From Hydrangea macrophylla (Eukaryota > Streptophyta > Magnoliopsida > Cornales > Hydrangeaceae): DNA of 64,000 nucleotides. The position numbers and the translations under genes were made by a program. Shown here one piece after another: positions 29,276-42,200 of this stretch (the stretch's first letter is position 1; every line of letters begins with the position of its first letter). The notes under the pieces are model-generated. The model did not search any database and was not told where the DNA came from. It was given only the letters and a program-made list of their open reading frames with translations. The DNA lies in contig CM066983.1 of assembly GCA_033977485.1 (NCBI GenBank), positions 68,124,010 to 68,188,009 of the forward strand. Direction: 5' to 3'.

Positions 29276-31040
29276 AGTAATAGCTTTCGACCGGTCGAAT
29301 GGGACCTGGGCAGAATCCCTCTTTGCTTGATGGATTTTGCCTAAGTCCCACTAAACCAAATCAAAACAACACTCCCATAACTCATGAAAGTCATTGTAAA
29401 AACATTCCCGGAGTTCGAATACGATTCAAACATAACTAAAAGAGATTTACTACGAATTGCAATACTAGAAATCCGTTCCAAGGTTTCCAAGTTAAAACAA
29501 CGTAGTTCTAACTTCTTACAATCCATATTACATCATTATGAATACTCAAGTATTCTGAGATTACAAACATAGTTCCCTTTCAATTCATTTACAACAAAAG
29601 GGTGAACTATAAAACTATAAATGGGATAGACTAGACTCGGGTGCTCCCACCGCCTCACTCCTCGCGTTTCTTCTTTCATTTCTTCTTCTCACCTGCAATG
29701 GAGTAAATCTCCACTACTTAGCTATATTCTGAGTATACAATTCTACATGAATGCATGTATGACAATTCATGCTTTAATATCATCAAAACACATCAACGAC
29801 TCTCTAGGGAGAAAGACACGCATTCATCCGGTATATCGGCAAGTCCTAAGTCTCAAACCGCAATGACATTGGCAAGTCCAAAGTCTATCAACCATTGCAT
29901 CTAACTGCCCTAGCAGGGCCGGTTCCCAAACCATGCACAATAGTCATCGCTACTCAAATTCTCAAACATCGAGAAGCTTACCTCGGCATGAAATTGTATA
30001 AATCTCCCTTTTGACCCACATAAACACTTAGCATGCTCACATAAACATATAGATATGCTTTTCATAAATATTCACGAGCATAATTAACGAGCCTAAACAA
30101 ACACATGAATTTTGCCGGATCCATAATATCGCACATGATATTCATAACATCCAAAATTTCCTATATAACATAGGTTAAGAATTCATACCTCTAGCTACAC
30201 TCCTAATTTTTCAAGAGATGTACTAGGAATCCAAAAGAACACAGAATATCCGATTTCAAGTCAAACCTACAAGTTTACATAGTTTTCCCCAATTTTTCAA
30301 AATTAGGTTTTCAGAAAATTAATGCCAAAAATGGCCTAACAAGTATCAAAACTAAGGTCTTACCTCTAGGATTCCAAATATATAACAGGGAAGAAATCTG
30401 ACAGACAGAAGTTCGTTGTTTGGCATCGTGATGCTCGAAGCCAAGAAATCCCCTTTTCCCCTCTCTTGATTTAGGTTTAGAAAACTTCTAAATGAAAATA
30501 TCTCCACCTCTTTCTATATATAAACACAACTTTTCAAAATTGTGTTTAACTCCATGCGAGTTCTCTAAACTTTCAATTATTCACCAAAACGTCTTAAACG
30601 TCTAAGTTATTACTTCACGAGTGAAAATCTCTAACTCATACAGGTTTTCGTCCAAGTTCCATTTGTCTCCATAATTACATTCGAAAAACTATTTCCGTGG
30701 AATTTCTAGATAAACTACCTTTTATGCAACATGTCAAAAAATTCTCACTACAACATCCAAAATGATCTTAAACAAGATCAAAACTTTCAAAAAGTACCCT
30801 ACATAGGCATAATCACTATTCATTAATATCATATAAGTCAAATAACATTTAAATCATATAAATGTCATTTAATCATTTCAATTCCTCATTGATTGTCACA
30901 TCCCCGTGTCCTCGACTGACACTCACCGTTGACCCACGTCAACCACATCCCACAATTATTTATCAACATTAATAATTTTCATTATATCAATTATGCATTT
31001 TTAAAATAAGTAGAATTTCTGGGACGGGCGTGGCAGAACA
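29276..31040 (-). mobile_element. LTR-like sequence, family F (minus strand, boundaries uncertain)
   Basis: The minus strand begins TGTTCTGCCACGCCCGTCCC at 31040, a TG start with the CACGCCCG core seen in many plant Ty3/gypsy LTRs. It is followed by AT-rich sequence, a TATATATA box near 30517 and a long leader. No coding domain was found and the left end was not fixed. Confidence 0.4.
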
Positions 31041-31354
31041 GTTGCTCCTTCTTTGGTTTTGTGTACTCTCTTGTGCTTTTTATCGGTCAAAGAAGTCACT
31101 ACTAGAGTGATCTCCATTCGCATCACGTGCTAAATCCAAGGATCCAATGGTGACGGCATTTAGAGAGAAAATGTGAGAGAAAGGGGAGAGAGAGATGGCC
31201 GACTATAGGGTGCATTGTGTTACCCTAGTTGTGTGCGCAATATGCATATATATAGGCACACACCTATGCAAGCCTTAGGTCTCTAAAGGCCAAAGCCCAT
31301 TAGACCGGTCCAATGTACGTGGGTGTACCAATTATCCCACAATATTTCTTACAT
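31041..31354 (-). mobile_element. Ty1/copia 3' LTR fragment (minus strand)
   Basis: On the minus strand GTGAGTGGGAGA, a typical copia polypurine tract, is followed at 31354 by TGTAAGAAATATTGTGGGAT. A TATATATA box lies near 31250 and an AG-rich leader near 31160-31200. The LTR appears cut at 31041, where it meets LTR F. It belongs with the copia pol remnant at 32690-33720. Confidence 0.6.
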
Positions 31355-32689
31355 CTCCCACTCACCGACATAGAACTTGTTACTAAAACAATCTCTAGAA
31401 ATAGAACTTCTCATCTTTTCATACAGGAAAATAGAATGTGCAACCTTACGAAAAGAAAGTACAGTGATTGGAGTGAAATGCCAAGTCATCACCATAACCT
31501 GCATGACACATCACTTGGAAGCCTCTCGTGTATGCCTTAGACGGTTCAACCACACCGGACACAGCATTCTCAATCCCTCAGTGAAAAGAAATGCTACACC
31601 ACCTCAATGTAATGTACTCATGACATATTAATAACAAAATATAATTGTTGCAGGCCTGCTAATGAGTCACAAAACATGGTATGTTATTGAATGGCCTTCC
31701 CTGAGCCCACATGTTAATCTAACTAACTTGACCACTTACCCAGACACGCCCCATAAAATGGAATCTTCTCTTCGTCCTAGGATGGCATTCTAAATTAGTT
31801 GTCATCAAGCATCCTCTTCATGACATAGTCTCAAGTCATGAAGGCAACCAGTTTGTAGGATAACTAATTTTAGATATGCTACATGGCTCACATAGCAATG
31901 AAGAGGAATCCATTCACTATCCTACTATCGATCATGAAAGCATGATATGTATGCTATGGTGTTCTTCCATAAAAATGGGCATGTCACTCTGTGTTTGAAA
32001 AACAAGTAATGTAATCTAATTCTTCGTCTCGAAGTTACACAAAACATCTAACTTGAGCTTCCTAGCACAGCCGCTCCTCCTGGCGTCCGTCTGAAAACTC
32101 ATATTCAGTTGTAAACAGGCAACACAGAGTTATGGGATCTCTTTATGTTCAACCAAATATAAAGGTCTTATCTTAGCTCCATCTAAGGCGACATATAAGG
32201 ATAATAAGGGTATATCTAGCTCGTTGTTCTTACACTGCGTAGATATAAGTGTTCGAGCTTATTTTCTAAGCACTACGGACATATATATCCTAGCTAGCTA
32301 TCTAAGCGCCATGACCACAAATTTCTCATCTTCTTCGCTATATAAGCACCATGGACATACATGTCCTAGTTCGCTATCTCGATGCCAAGTTGAATCACCC
32401 GAATGAGTAGGTCGATTCAAGCCCGGTGACATATAGAAATGTGCATTCATTCCATTCACATAACAAATATATATATATGGAAAACAACTAGTTTATTATT
32501 ATCTGATAATAAAAAAAACTCGAATAATAATGTCAATAACACAATTAAAATGTCTAAGTACATCAAATCCCCTAGTAGAGATGTGCCTCAAGACAACTTC
32601 CCTTCGCACAAACATCTCAAATGTGGCAAAAAAGAATGTCTATGTGCTAGAATGGCTTTTGATATCTTTGCATATGCTTAGGCTTATGT
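31355..32689 (-). other. Degraded 3' part of the Ty1/copia element
   Basis: Lies between the copia pol remnant and its LTR. Short plus-strand frames (31313-31631, 32224-32681) are not convincing. On the minus strand near 32600 FVRREVVLRHISTRG resembles the end of copia RNase H. The rest is unrecognised. Confidence 0.4.
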
Positions 32690-33720
32690 GCTATCACCGT
32701 GGATGAACACAACCTCATCGCTATGAGGTAAAAAACTTAGCCACTTCAAAATCTCTTCAACCAAAATAGCTTCTCGAATAGCTACAGAGCACACCATATA
32801 TTATACTTCTATTGTAGACAGCATAATGCAAGGTCCACTATCCTGCGAACATATAGCAAGATCATTTTTACTACTTTCTAGTGACAGGACCAAGGTTGCT
32901 ACAACAATGACTAATTAGGCCAACCGCATAGCAGACATCTGACTGAGTACACAACATAGCATACTTCAGATTCCCTATTGCGCACGCATATGGCAAACTG
33001 GACATTTGTTTCCTTTTTTCATTATTCTTAAGACATTGATCTAAGGTCGAGGCGAGTCCCTTTAAAATTGGGATGTCAATGGATTTTCAGCTTTTCATGT
33101 GAAAGCAATCAAGAACCTTCATCTTGTAAGTCCCTCGAGACAAATAGAGAAACTTATGAGAACGATCTCTCATAATCTAAACTCCCAACACATAGTTGGC
33201 ATCACCCATCTCCTCAATCTCAAAATAGAAAGGACAACCACTCTCAAGTAGCGATAGTGGAACTCATCTAATTCCCAGCTCGAAAGATGTCATCAACATA
33301 CAAAGAATTAGAACACTTTTTGGGACTATTTAATGTACATACAGCACTACTGCATAGACGATTGCTATCTTGGGATAATAAATGGAACGTTTGAGATGGC
33401 ATACTTTTGCGCTCATTCCCTTTGGTCACAAAACCAAGGCTGATCCATATTGATCTCTTCATCTAGTTCTCAATTGAGAAAAACAATTTAAACATCCAAC
33501 TAAAAAGGTTTTAAAACGAAACGTGCGACAATCGCTGTGATAAGGCGAATGGAGTCAAATCTCACCCTTTGCAAGAACATGTTTCCATGGTCTATACCGT
33601 CTTTGGGTACAAATGATCGTCACAAGGCATGCCTTATTTTTGTCAATTAAACCATCTGCCTCATGTTAGATTTTGAAAACACACTTGTCTCCAATAATCT
33701 TACGCATAGGTTCCCAGACC
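32690..33720 (-). pseudogene. Ty1/copia reverse transcriptase and RNase H remnant
   Basis: With several stops and frame changes, the minus strand preserves copia RT/RNase H landmarks: KVCHLKRSIY, the catalytic-site relative SLYVDDIFRAGN, GDANYVLGV and IMRDRSHKFLYLS, DQCLKNNEKRKQM, SLPYACAIGNLKYAMLCTQSD and VCYAVGL. In an intact element this enzyme makes cDNA in the virus-like particle. The density of stops marks an old copy. Order and strand agree with the LTR at 31041-31354. Confidence 0.8.
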
Positions 33721-34240
33721 TTAATCATGTCCATAGAGCTCATTTCATTTTGCATAGCAGGATTCTAAACCCAGCTAGGCTTCCATTAGTGAACCAAACA
33801 CTTTGTAGGGATTCAAATTCCTGGTACATTGATTACTAGTATTATGATTACTGGTAATCAAAATCTACATAAAAAAATTCATGAACCAAATGGGTCGTCA
33901 GTGAATCTGCAAACGAAAAAAAGCATTAGTAATCAAACAAAGAAAAAAAATTCCTTTCTTTTTCATCAGTAAATTCATGAACCAAACAAGTCTAATCTTT
34001 CTTTTTACACCCACAACCTGTGCAGTGACGAGAAATGTATGAAGCATATTCACTTGTGTGTGTGCGGGTGTAGAGAGAAATTTATTGAGTCTATTTAGTA
34101 ACTTCCTATTGCAAAATGGTTTTATGGTTCGCAATTAAAAACTGAATTAGCTTCTCCCCTAATAGAAAATGATTGTAAAAACTCATTCAACCTTGTTACA
34201 ACACAATGGTCAGTCTCATGTGCCCGTGGCTGATTCAAAA
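33721..34240. other. Unassigned DNA
   Basis: AT-rich; the right-most part of the copia element may extend into it, but I see no domain. No host gene is supported. Confidence 0.4.
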
Positions 34241-34396
34241 GCAATGCTATAACCACAACCTTTTTCACAATCATACATCTTGGTCCTTGATTTTGATGGA
34301 CCACATGAGGGTCCCACATGGGATCCACTAAAATCAAGGATCAAGATGTGTTGGTTGTGGAAAAGATTGTGAAAAAAGGTTATGGGGGTAGCATTT
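34241..34396. mobile_element. Hairpin MITE, ~156 bp
   Basis: The left arm GCAATGCTATAACCACAACC and CCTTGATTTT pairs with the right arm AAAATCAAGGATCAAGATGT and GGTTATGGGGGTAGCATT. It belongs to the same AATGCTA-ended group as the MITEs at 21825 and 29075; no clear target duplication. Confidence 0.75.
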
Positions 34397-34724
34397 TTGT
34401 TCTAATACACCCTTGCATGGTAGTATGAGTTTTAACTTTTAACTATGGGAACTTTTAAATGAACCACACATTTTCTCTTTACATCCACATCGTACACAGT
34501 ATATGCAGTACCATCTATTGTCATTTGGGGGACATAGAGAAAAATATGCGGTCATTTAACTTTAATTATTCAAGTTTAATTCCAAATCTATCCATGGGGA
34601 TATGTGTAATACCCGCCATTTTTGTTGTATTTCTGTACTTTTGTATTCCCGATATATATAAATAAGATCCAGCATGGTTGTAGTTATCTTTCCTATATTT
34701 TTACTTTCATCGACTGAACATTTC

Positions 34725-34852
34725 TCAAGCGATCGAACTTGTGCTTCTTCAATTGAGCGAACCTTCTTCAAGCGATCGAAAGTCTCAACCTGAATCATTG
34801 ACGTGGACTCACTTTCAATCGATAGACCCCACTTCAATCGATCGAAAGTGAC
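34725..34852. repeat. CGATCGA palindrome cluster in LTR E (1)
   Basis: Six copies or half copies such as CAAGCGATCGAACTT and TTCAATCGATCGAAAGTG, close to the LTR start and upstream of its TATA box. Confidence 0.8.
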
Positions 34853-35290
34853 AGAACTTGAACGTCAAGTTATTTCATGCGGCCAAGCTTTAACCCCCTC
34901 CCTATATATACCCTCACCCTTATATTGTTGAGGTTTGCTGAAAATCTAGAGAGAGAGAGAGAGGGAGATAATGCATATATATACACTCATATACATACAC
35001 ATATGTATATATAAACACACCCTCACACACATTTTCGACCAGAAGAAGAGAAGAAGGAAGAGTAGAAGGAGAGAAAGAGAAAGGAAGGAGAAAGAGAAAG
35101 AAGAAGAGAGGAGGAGAATACCCCGAGGACTCGCAGCCACCCCGAGATCGCCGGCGTCACCAACTTTAACAGTGAGTGCCTATACTTACTTAGAAGCATA
35201 GATATGTTCATATATGTATATACATATTTCGACAGGAAAGAACGGACCCCGAACGTGCATGGAGTGTCCAGTTCAATTTAAGAAGAAAAC

Positions 35291-35510
35291 CATTCTTAAT
35301 TGATCAAATAAGTTTTGATCGATTAAACACAGACAACTTTCAATCGATCGAATTGTTTCAATTGATCAAACCTTAGTTTTGTCAATCAATCGAAATGACT
35401 TCAATCGATTGAACCTTAGTTTTGTCAATCGATCAAAATGACTTTAATCGATCGAACATAGATTTACCTCAATCAATTGAAATGACTTCAATTGATTGAC
35501 CATGATAGAA
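35291..35510. repeat. CGATCGA palindrome cluster in LTR E (2)
   Basis: About twelve copies or half copies, for example TCAATCGATCGAATTG and CTTCAATCGATTGAAC, downstream of the TATA box. Confidence 0.8.
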
Positions 35511-36087
35511 TGTTAAATGTCTAGTTTGTTTATGTCTAACGAATTGCTAAGCTATTTTATGTGATACGGATGTTATTAGGAGCTGTACTGGAATAATACA
35601 CACGTTGAATAACGGGATTAATGCATTAGACAGTGGAACCATTTATATAATGATGATATAATGTTATTAATCAAATTGAGAAGTCAACGTCCATAGTAGT
35701 GGGTCTATCGACTGCAAAGGTCGATACTATTGGCCGTAATAAGTTAGGGCATATTGGCCAGAATGAATTAGGGCGTGTTGGCCAGAATGAATTAGGGCTT
35801 GTTATCTAGAATGATGTGTTGATTAGAAGTGGGGACTTCGTGTCGGGTTTGATAGATCGTATGGTATAGAACTACGTATCTGAGTCGAGTATCGTGAGGT
35901 GTAAAGCTACGTACGAGGTACCGACCCAAGAGTCTGTATTATGATTGGGGTAATGTCAGTTGTGGTTTATAGTGGGTTGGTGCATACATGCATGCGAACG
36001 ATGAGACATCCTTTAACGACGTTGTTTTATATATACTGCATACCTATAAATACTCTGTTAGAATTTGCATTCACTCAGTTTTGTAGC

Positions 36088-36754
36088 TCTAGACACCCAA
36101 TTTTGACCACGCTGATAAGATTTAGGGTGGACAACGTCTTGGAGGATTCAATGATGAAAAGTACCCCGTGGAAGGTACTGGATTCCACATAATTGAAAGA
36201 TCGAGCTTCAAAAAGTGACTTCAAGCTCAAAAAAGGCCTTTTCCATGCATAAATCCCAGTTTTGTTAAAATCTTCTCTCAGAATTCATATTCACTTAGGG
36301 TCATATGAACATAAAATGTTCTAAATGCAGTATTCTAGGTATCCAGAGATTCAATGAAAAGAAAAGTCTGAATTTTATACACATTGAAAAGTAATTTTGA
36401 AAAAGGAGTCATTTGATTTCAAAAAGACGATAAAAGTTTCAGAGGACTTCCAAACTTCAATTGAACTTTAATTATCATTATAAATCTTCTTGGAATATTT
36501 TAATACTTAAATTCAACTCGACAGCTTTCCAACAGTACGTAAATGGACGATTTTGGACACCAAAAGCATTTTTAAGAAAATCTGGAAAAGCAGTGCATGT
36601 AATATTTGAAATAGGACTTAAGGGCAACCAGAGGATGAGGAATAGTATATGGTGGGTCCCACTTATGGGGTGGCAGGTCCCACCTAAGCTGTCACCTCAC
36701 ATGTGCCCCCTCTATAAACTTTTTGAGTTCCAAACCCTTCTAGAGGCTTCCCAC
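36088..36754 (+). mobile_element. Diverged Tat-type LTR fragment
   Basis: Begins TAGACACCCAATTTTGACC, a relative of the LTR start at 39248 (TGTAGACACCCCAATTTTGA). A promoter-like TATAAA lies near 36713. The fragment is joined at about 36755 directly to pol coding sequence without primer site or gag, so a deletion or recombination removed the 5' interior. Confidence 0.6.
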
Positions 36755-38416
36755 TGTGAAGAAATTGCCCAGAAAATGCGTTTAGGCACTGATGGTACAA
36801 CTGAGATAATAACACGGTGGAGTACAGCATGTATAGTCGGAATAGAAGCCGCATTAGCCTTGAAAGTTGAAAGAATTGATGTCTTCGGGGACTCTAACTT
36901 GATCATATCCCAAGTACGAGGGGATTGGAGAGTGAAGCATGATAAGTTGAGACCCTACCATGACTACCTGGAGAGCTTAAAGGTGCAGTTCGAGAAAATA
37001 TCGTTCTACTACCTCCCTCACGAAGAGAACCAATTGGCAGATTCTCTAGCGACCTTAGCCTCGATGATACAAATCCCCTCGGGAGTCACCATGATCCCAC
37101 TATCCATAAAGATAAGGAATCAACCCTTATTTGAGATGATCGCAGCTCTAGAAAATGAAGATGAAGTGCCATGGTACATAGATGTCTGGAATTTCATTAA
37201 GGAGAGAAAATACCCCGAAGGAGCCTCGAAAAAAGATAGGAAAGCAATTCGAAGATTCTCCGCACAGTTCGTGATCTATGCGGATAAAATATGGAAGAAG
37301 TCATACACCGTGTATAATTTGGAATGCCTATACGGAGGAGAGACTAAAAGAATGATGGAAGAAATACATGAAGCAGTATATGGGTCCCACATGAAGGGGC
37401 ACATGCTGGCAAAGAAGATAATCCGATAGGGGTATTACTGGATGATCTTGGACAAAGACTGCTGTGAATATGTTTGGAGGTGCCATAAGTGCCAAATCCA
37501 TGCAAATCTGATGCATACCCCACCATCTCAACTCGATAGCATGACTATGCCTTGGCCGTTTTCCATCTGGGGTATTGATATTATTGGTGAGATAGTTCCA
37601 ACGGCCTCTAATGGACACCGATACATAATTGTGGCCATTGACTACTTCACTAAATGGGTGGAAGCTGCATCATATACAACTTTGAAAGTTAAGGATGTGA
37701 TGAGCTTCATAGAAAAGAACATAATTTGCAGATACGGGGTCCCAAATGAGTTCATTTCTAATCACGCAGACATTTCCAAGGGAAAGTCATCCCACTCTTA
37801 GAAAAGTACAAAATCACTCGTCACCAGTCATCTCCATATAGACCGCAAACGAATAGGGCGATAGAGGCATCCAATAAGAATGTCAAAGCAATCTTGGGGA
37901 AGATGACAGACACATATAAGGATTGGCATGAGAAGCTACCATTTGCACTATGGGGGTACCGGATCTCTGTAAGAACCTCCACAAGAGCCACGCCTTATTC
38001 TTTGGTTTACGAAATAGAAATTGTCCTTTTAGTCGAGGTAGAGATACCCTCTTTAAGAGTTTTGGCCGAATGTGGAGTAACTGAGTTAGAATGGACACGA
38101 GGGAGGTATGAGGAATTGATGTTGCCTGATGAAAAGAGGTTGGCTGCAATAAACCATACTCAGGGATATCAAAAGAGGATAGCTCATGCTTTCAACAAAA
38201 AGGTCTGCCCAAGGAAGCTTGCTGAGGGTGACCTGGTCCTCAAAGAACTGTAAGTGCCTGTTTATGACCCTAGAGGAAAATTCAAACCCAACTAGGTCGG
38301 GCCATACATCATCAAGACTCTCCTCTCTGGTGGAGCGGCCTATCTCATGGACCTAGACGGGGTTGAATTTAAACAACCAATTAACCTCGATCGCCTCAAA
38401 AAGTATTTTGCTTGAA
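36755..38416 (+). pseudogene. Tat-lineage Ty3/gypsy pol fragment: RNase H and integrase
   Basis: The frame from about 36755 gives an additional archaeal-type RNase H typical of Tat/Ogre elements (GIEAALALKV, DVFGDSNLIISQVRGDWRVK, FYYLPHEENQLADSLA). Then follows the integrase: zinc-binding H-x-H region (EIHEAVYGSHMKGH), CHKCQIHA, the catalytic core WGIDIIGEI, and a C-terminal part ending LDRLKKYFA at 38416. Defects: in-frame TAG at 37427, a one-base frame change near 37770, and TAA and TAG near 38251 and 38296. The second catalytic aspartate is replaced by asparagine (ISNHAD, codon 37760-37762). Integrase would insert the cDNA; this copy is dead. No gag, protease or RT is present upstream. Confidence 0.88.
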
Positions 38417-39058
38417 GCCCCTTCTTTCAAAACCTCCCACATTGATGAATTACGCTTGACCTGATTCCCGCTAGGGGATACGTAGGCAACCTGCTCGGTT
38501 CGATCGCTAATAATTGCCTAAATGGCACTTTCCATCAAGCCTTAAATCGAACTGCTGCGGACCTGATGCCCATTCGGGGATAAGTAGGCGGGCTCTCGAA
38601 AGCCTTCGGTCCATGAAAAACCCAAAGAAAAACCCTGTGCTAAACTTCATTTGCTAAAACCTCATAACCAGGGGCAAACTTTGTTTGCTAAAACCAAAGA
38701 ACCCAGATAATATCCTAAACCCATCTCTGGATCTTTTGGCTATCAAAATAAGTACTATAAAGGAACAAATAAGAATTCATGGTATAGAATGATTAAAGCT
38801 CTAATTAAGATTTGAAGCAAAGGAACAAAAGCCAAGTAAAGATTTAAAAAAGAGGATTTTCATAACCTAAAGATCGAGAGAGTGAATACATTGATTGAAC
38901 ATAATAGAACATTTTCTAAAACATAAACATTCTTTAGAAAAACAAAAAAAACACATTCAAAAGCACGAGAAAATAGGCAGGACTTGTCAGATGTTTTGTA
39001 AAATAAAGCTCTGTCCTATTTGTTTTACTTTCATCCATGTATGTCTACAAAGTTTGTC
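38417..39058 (+). other. 3' non-coding region of the older Tat element
   Basis: It holds the Tat-type motif GGATACGTAGGCA (38476-38488), two GGGGATA-containing relatives and the phrase GGGGCAAACTTTGTTTGC. The same motifs recur inside the younger element at 45333 and 49989. Confidence 0.65.
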
Positions 39059-39247
39059 CCTGGATCAGAGTTTGGATCTGAAGAAGGTACTCAGTAGTAG
39101 GCACGATCGAAGCAAGGAACCTCTAGAAAGGAGCTGGCACTCTGTCATGCCAAGCCTCAATGAAAGCCTTCACAATGGAAGGGCACATGATCGAATCTCT
39201 CGTGAAATCAGTAGTAATAGCCTCAGTAATATCCTGGAGAAGCCCGT
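39059..39247 (-). pseudogene. Distal part of the antisense DUF7745-like frame (split by insertion)
   Basis: On the minus strand this reads ITEAITTDFTRDSIMCPSIV and KAFIEAWHDRVPAPF, continuing the antisense frame whose upstream part lies at 53415-54262. The join is exactly at the CCCGT target duplication of the element at 39248-53409, so that insertion split the reading frame. A stop follows RVPAPF. Confidence 0.55.
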
Positions 39248-42200
39248 TGTAGACACCCCAATTTTGACCGAGCTATTAAACTTAGGGGGGATTTACCTCT
39301 AGAAACCAATGATGAATAATGTCCCGACGATTTTCTTCAAGTTCACCGCTTCGACTTCTGGAAAGCTTCAAGCTCCCAAAATTTGCTCCTAATATCCCTA
39401 GATTTGGCCAATCATTGACCATCTGTCTCGAGCTCACTAGATCATGGGTTACTTTCTAAAAAAATGGAATAGATTAAATAATAATAGTAATAATGATATT
39501 TTCTAAAAATAACATTATTTCTCATATTTTTAGATTCAAAAAGAAAAAAAAGAAAAAGATACTATTTGGTGACTCATATGATTAATTTAGATTTAAAATG
39601 AAAAATGTGTTAATACATATATATATATAAGAAAAGGAAAATAATAAAAGAAAGTATCCCATGTGATTTGGAGAGTTAGAGATTCCTTGGCATATTCCTA
39701 ATCAAAAGAAAATACCCAAAAAGCCCTTTGTTGGGCACTAATCTCCCATGTGCATTGAAGATGCTCTAGAAAGTTCCTTTATTTTAGCCAACTTAAATGC
39801 CCTTCAAGTTTCTTCGAATTACATAGAAGTGCCATGGAGAATTAGAGATGCCATAGAATATTCCTAACCCCCCCCCCCCCCCCCCCCCCCAAATTGACCT
39901 ATCTACCCTTATCTTAGCCCCCAAGATAAGGAAAGTCTATAAAAAGACCCATTTTCTTTCATTTGGGAGACACTTGAATTGTATAGAAAAAAGATTGGGA
40001 GAGCTTTAGAGGAAAGAAATATAGAGAGAGAAACTCTACCAATGATTTTACCCAAACACCACCAAAACTCTACCCAACCATCAAATCACCATTGAAGGAG
40101 CTTGAAGCTTGAGGAAGAAGAAGAGGAAAAGCTTGAGGAAATTCAACATCTCTACAAGTTTTGAGAAGATCTAGAGGTAAAATCTTCAAAATTTATCTTC
40201 ATATATAATAATTCAATCACAAATTCTTAGATCTAGGAACTTTACACATTTTCAAAACCTCTCTTCCTACCCCATTTCATCACACACCACTTAGAATTTG
40301 TGATTGAATATCATGGTGTTTCATTAATTTGGATTAGAGCTTTGGATTTATGAATAAAAGAGTTTTGACTTGAAGTATTCAAATATTTTGATTTCTTTTC
40401 TTTTGTTTATATTCCTCTCAAAGAAATATATGAGATCTTCAATATCTCATTAGATTTCTTTGAGTTTGATCCTCTAATTCCCTATGATCTTATGATTTAT
40501 ATGGGGATTAAAGTGGATTATGATCATCTCTACACATAGTTGGTTGAGTTCAAGTCTTAGTTCATGACTTGAAATCTCCTCATTAAAAATCTTGTGGGGA
40601 TTCATGCTATATCCCATGGAGGTTTATGTGGATTTGTTTTCCTTTAGTCTCCAATGACCATCAAATGGTAGAAGAAATATTTTAAGTTTAAGACCATCTC
40701 TATGGCTTAGACTAACCTCTTCCTTGGGTTTTTGGAAGTTCTTCATACTTCATCCAAAACCTACATGTATGTGTGTCTTTAGCCTCCAATGACCACCAAG
40801 TGGTAGGAGTAATGATTTGAACTCAAGTTTTGGTCCATAAGTTTGAGTTCATTGTTTGGGATTTTGTGAAGTCCATTTCATACTTCATTAAAAGTCCATA
40901 AGTCTAAAGAGGTCCTTAGTCTTCAATGACCATCAAATGGTAGAAGAAATGTTTTGGTTTAAGCCCAACATTATGATCTAATAGTTGAGGCCTATCAATA
41001 AAGTTGAACTAGCAAAGTGAAAACAGTGAGTTTACAAACTGTTTTTGATCAAAGATTTTTAGTTCAAGATCTAACCGTTGAAATCAAGTGAAACCAACGG
41101 GAAAGTGTCAATAACACATTGTTTTACCACTGTGATTTTTGTTTTAGCAAGATTTTGTGCTTAGAAGGGTTTGATCATGGTTTTTGTGAGCTAATCACAA
41201 TCTGTCCAGAGTTTCAGAATACTTTCAGAACAGTAAGTCAGTTTTGAAATTAATAAATCAGAACCTTAATAAAGTTTTCGGGTCTCAAATAATTTTTTAT
41301 AAGTACCTTAATGTGTTAGGAAGATACCCTAAAAAGATCTAAGTGTTTCTCATTTTTTTACTATTTGTAGAAAATCGTACAAGATCTCTGGACAGAGAGT
41401 TGCAAAATCCTGAGGGAGGTCTAGTATTTTCAGTATTCCCGGAGATCTAACCGTTGAAACCTCGATTGTCTTTTTGGGTTAGAAACTAGACTCACAGAGG
41501 CATAACATATCCCAAAATCATTAAGCTCCAACCGTTGAAAGTATTTTATTCCTATTTTTGAACGTCGAGTTTACTCTCTGTAATTCATAAAAAACTGCTT
41601 CTGTTTTTGCCTAATCATATTTATTTCAACTCAAATAGTCTCCTAATAGCTTAGGACTCAAACCATGTTTTGAATAATGATAATTTAGCTTAAACCCAGA
41701 GGCTAAGTGATCCAAATTAGTGAATAAATCCATGTTTTATTCTTGTTCACATTCATACATTCATGTACATTGATGCTTATGATTAGAACTAGCTATTGAA
41801 TAAGGTTGAATTTCATGCTTAATAGATCTAAGCTTGAGGATCATGGTTGATTGTTTTGATATCATATAATTATGTGAAACATATGAACTAATCTTTGTTT
41901 TGTAGCGCATTTGAGGTACAATTTCTTATCTCTCCTCTAGTTTATTTCATTTGTTCATTTTCTTGATTTTCGACTCCATGCGCGACACCTTAGACTAGGT
42001 CTTACTTTATGTGTTTAAATGCGTTAGAGACTTATTCTTAGGTTTATTTTATATGTATGCATTGCACGTTTAAATTCGCGGCTGGATCCCGGGTGAGTTC
42101 CCTAGTTCCCTTATGCATATCATGTCGCTTGCTAATTGGACTATGTGGCTTATGAATGATATTTTATCATTAGCAATTTTACACCCTTTTGACATGCTTG

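Larger units (their letters stand above)
34605..36085 (+). mobile_element. LTR or LTR fragment, family E (plus strand)
   Basis: Starts TGTAATACCCGCCATTTTTG, nearly as LTR D. A TATATATA box lies at 34903 and an AG-rich leader at 34949-35120. Two clusters of CGATCGA palindromes (34725-34852 and 35291-35510) and a repeat of ATTGGCCAGAATGAATTAGG (35750-35810) follow. The interval ends where a Tat-type LTR start appears at about 36088. No coding domain adjoins it. Confidence 0.5.

Noticed and set aside
31313..31631. Two overlapping plus-strand frames in the copia 3' region
   Set aside because: They lie opposite to the copia coding strand and show no family resemblance.
36712..37618. Minus-strand frames opposite the Tat pol region
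   Set aside because: Shadows of the integrase and RNase H coding strand.
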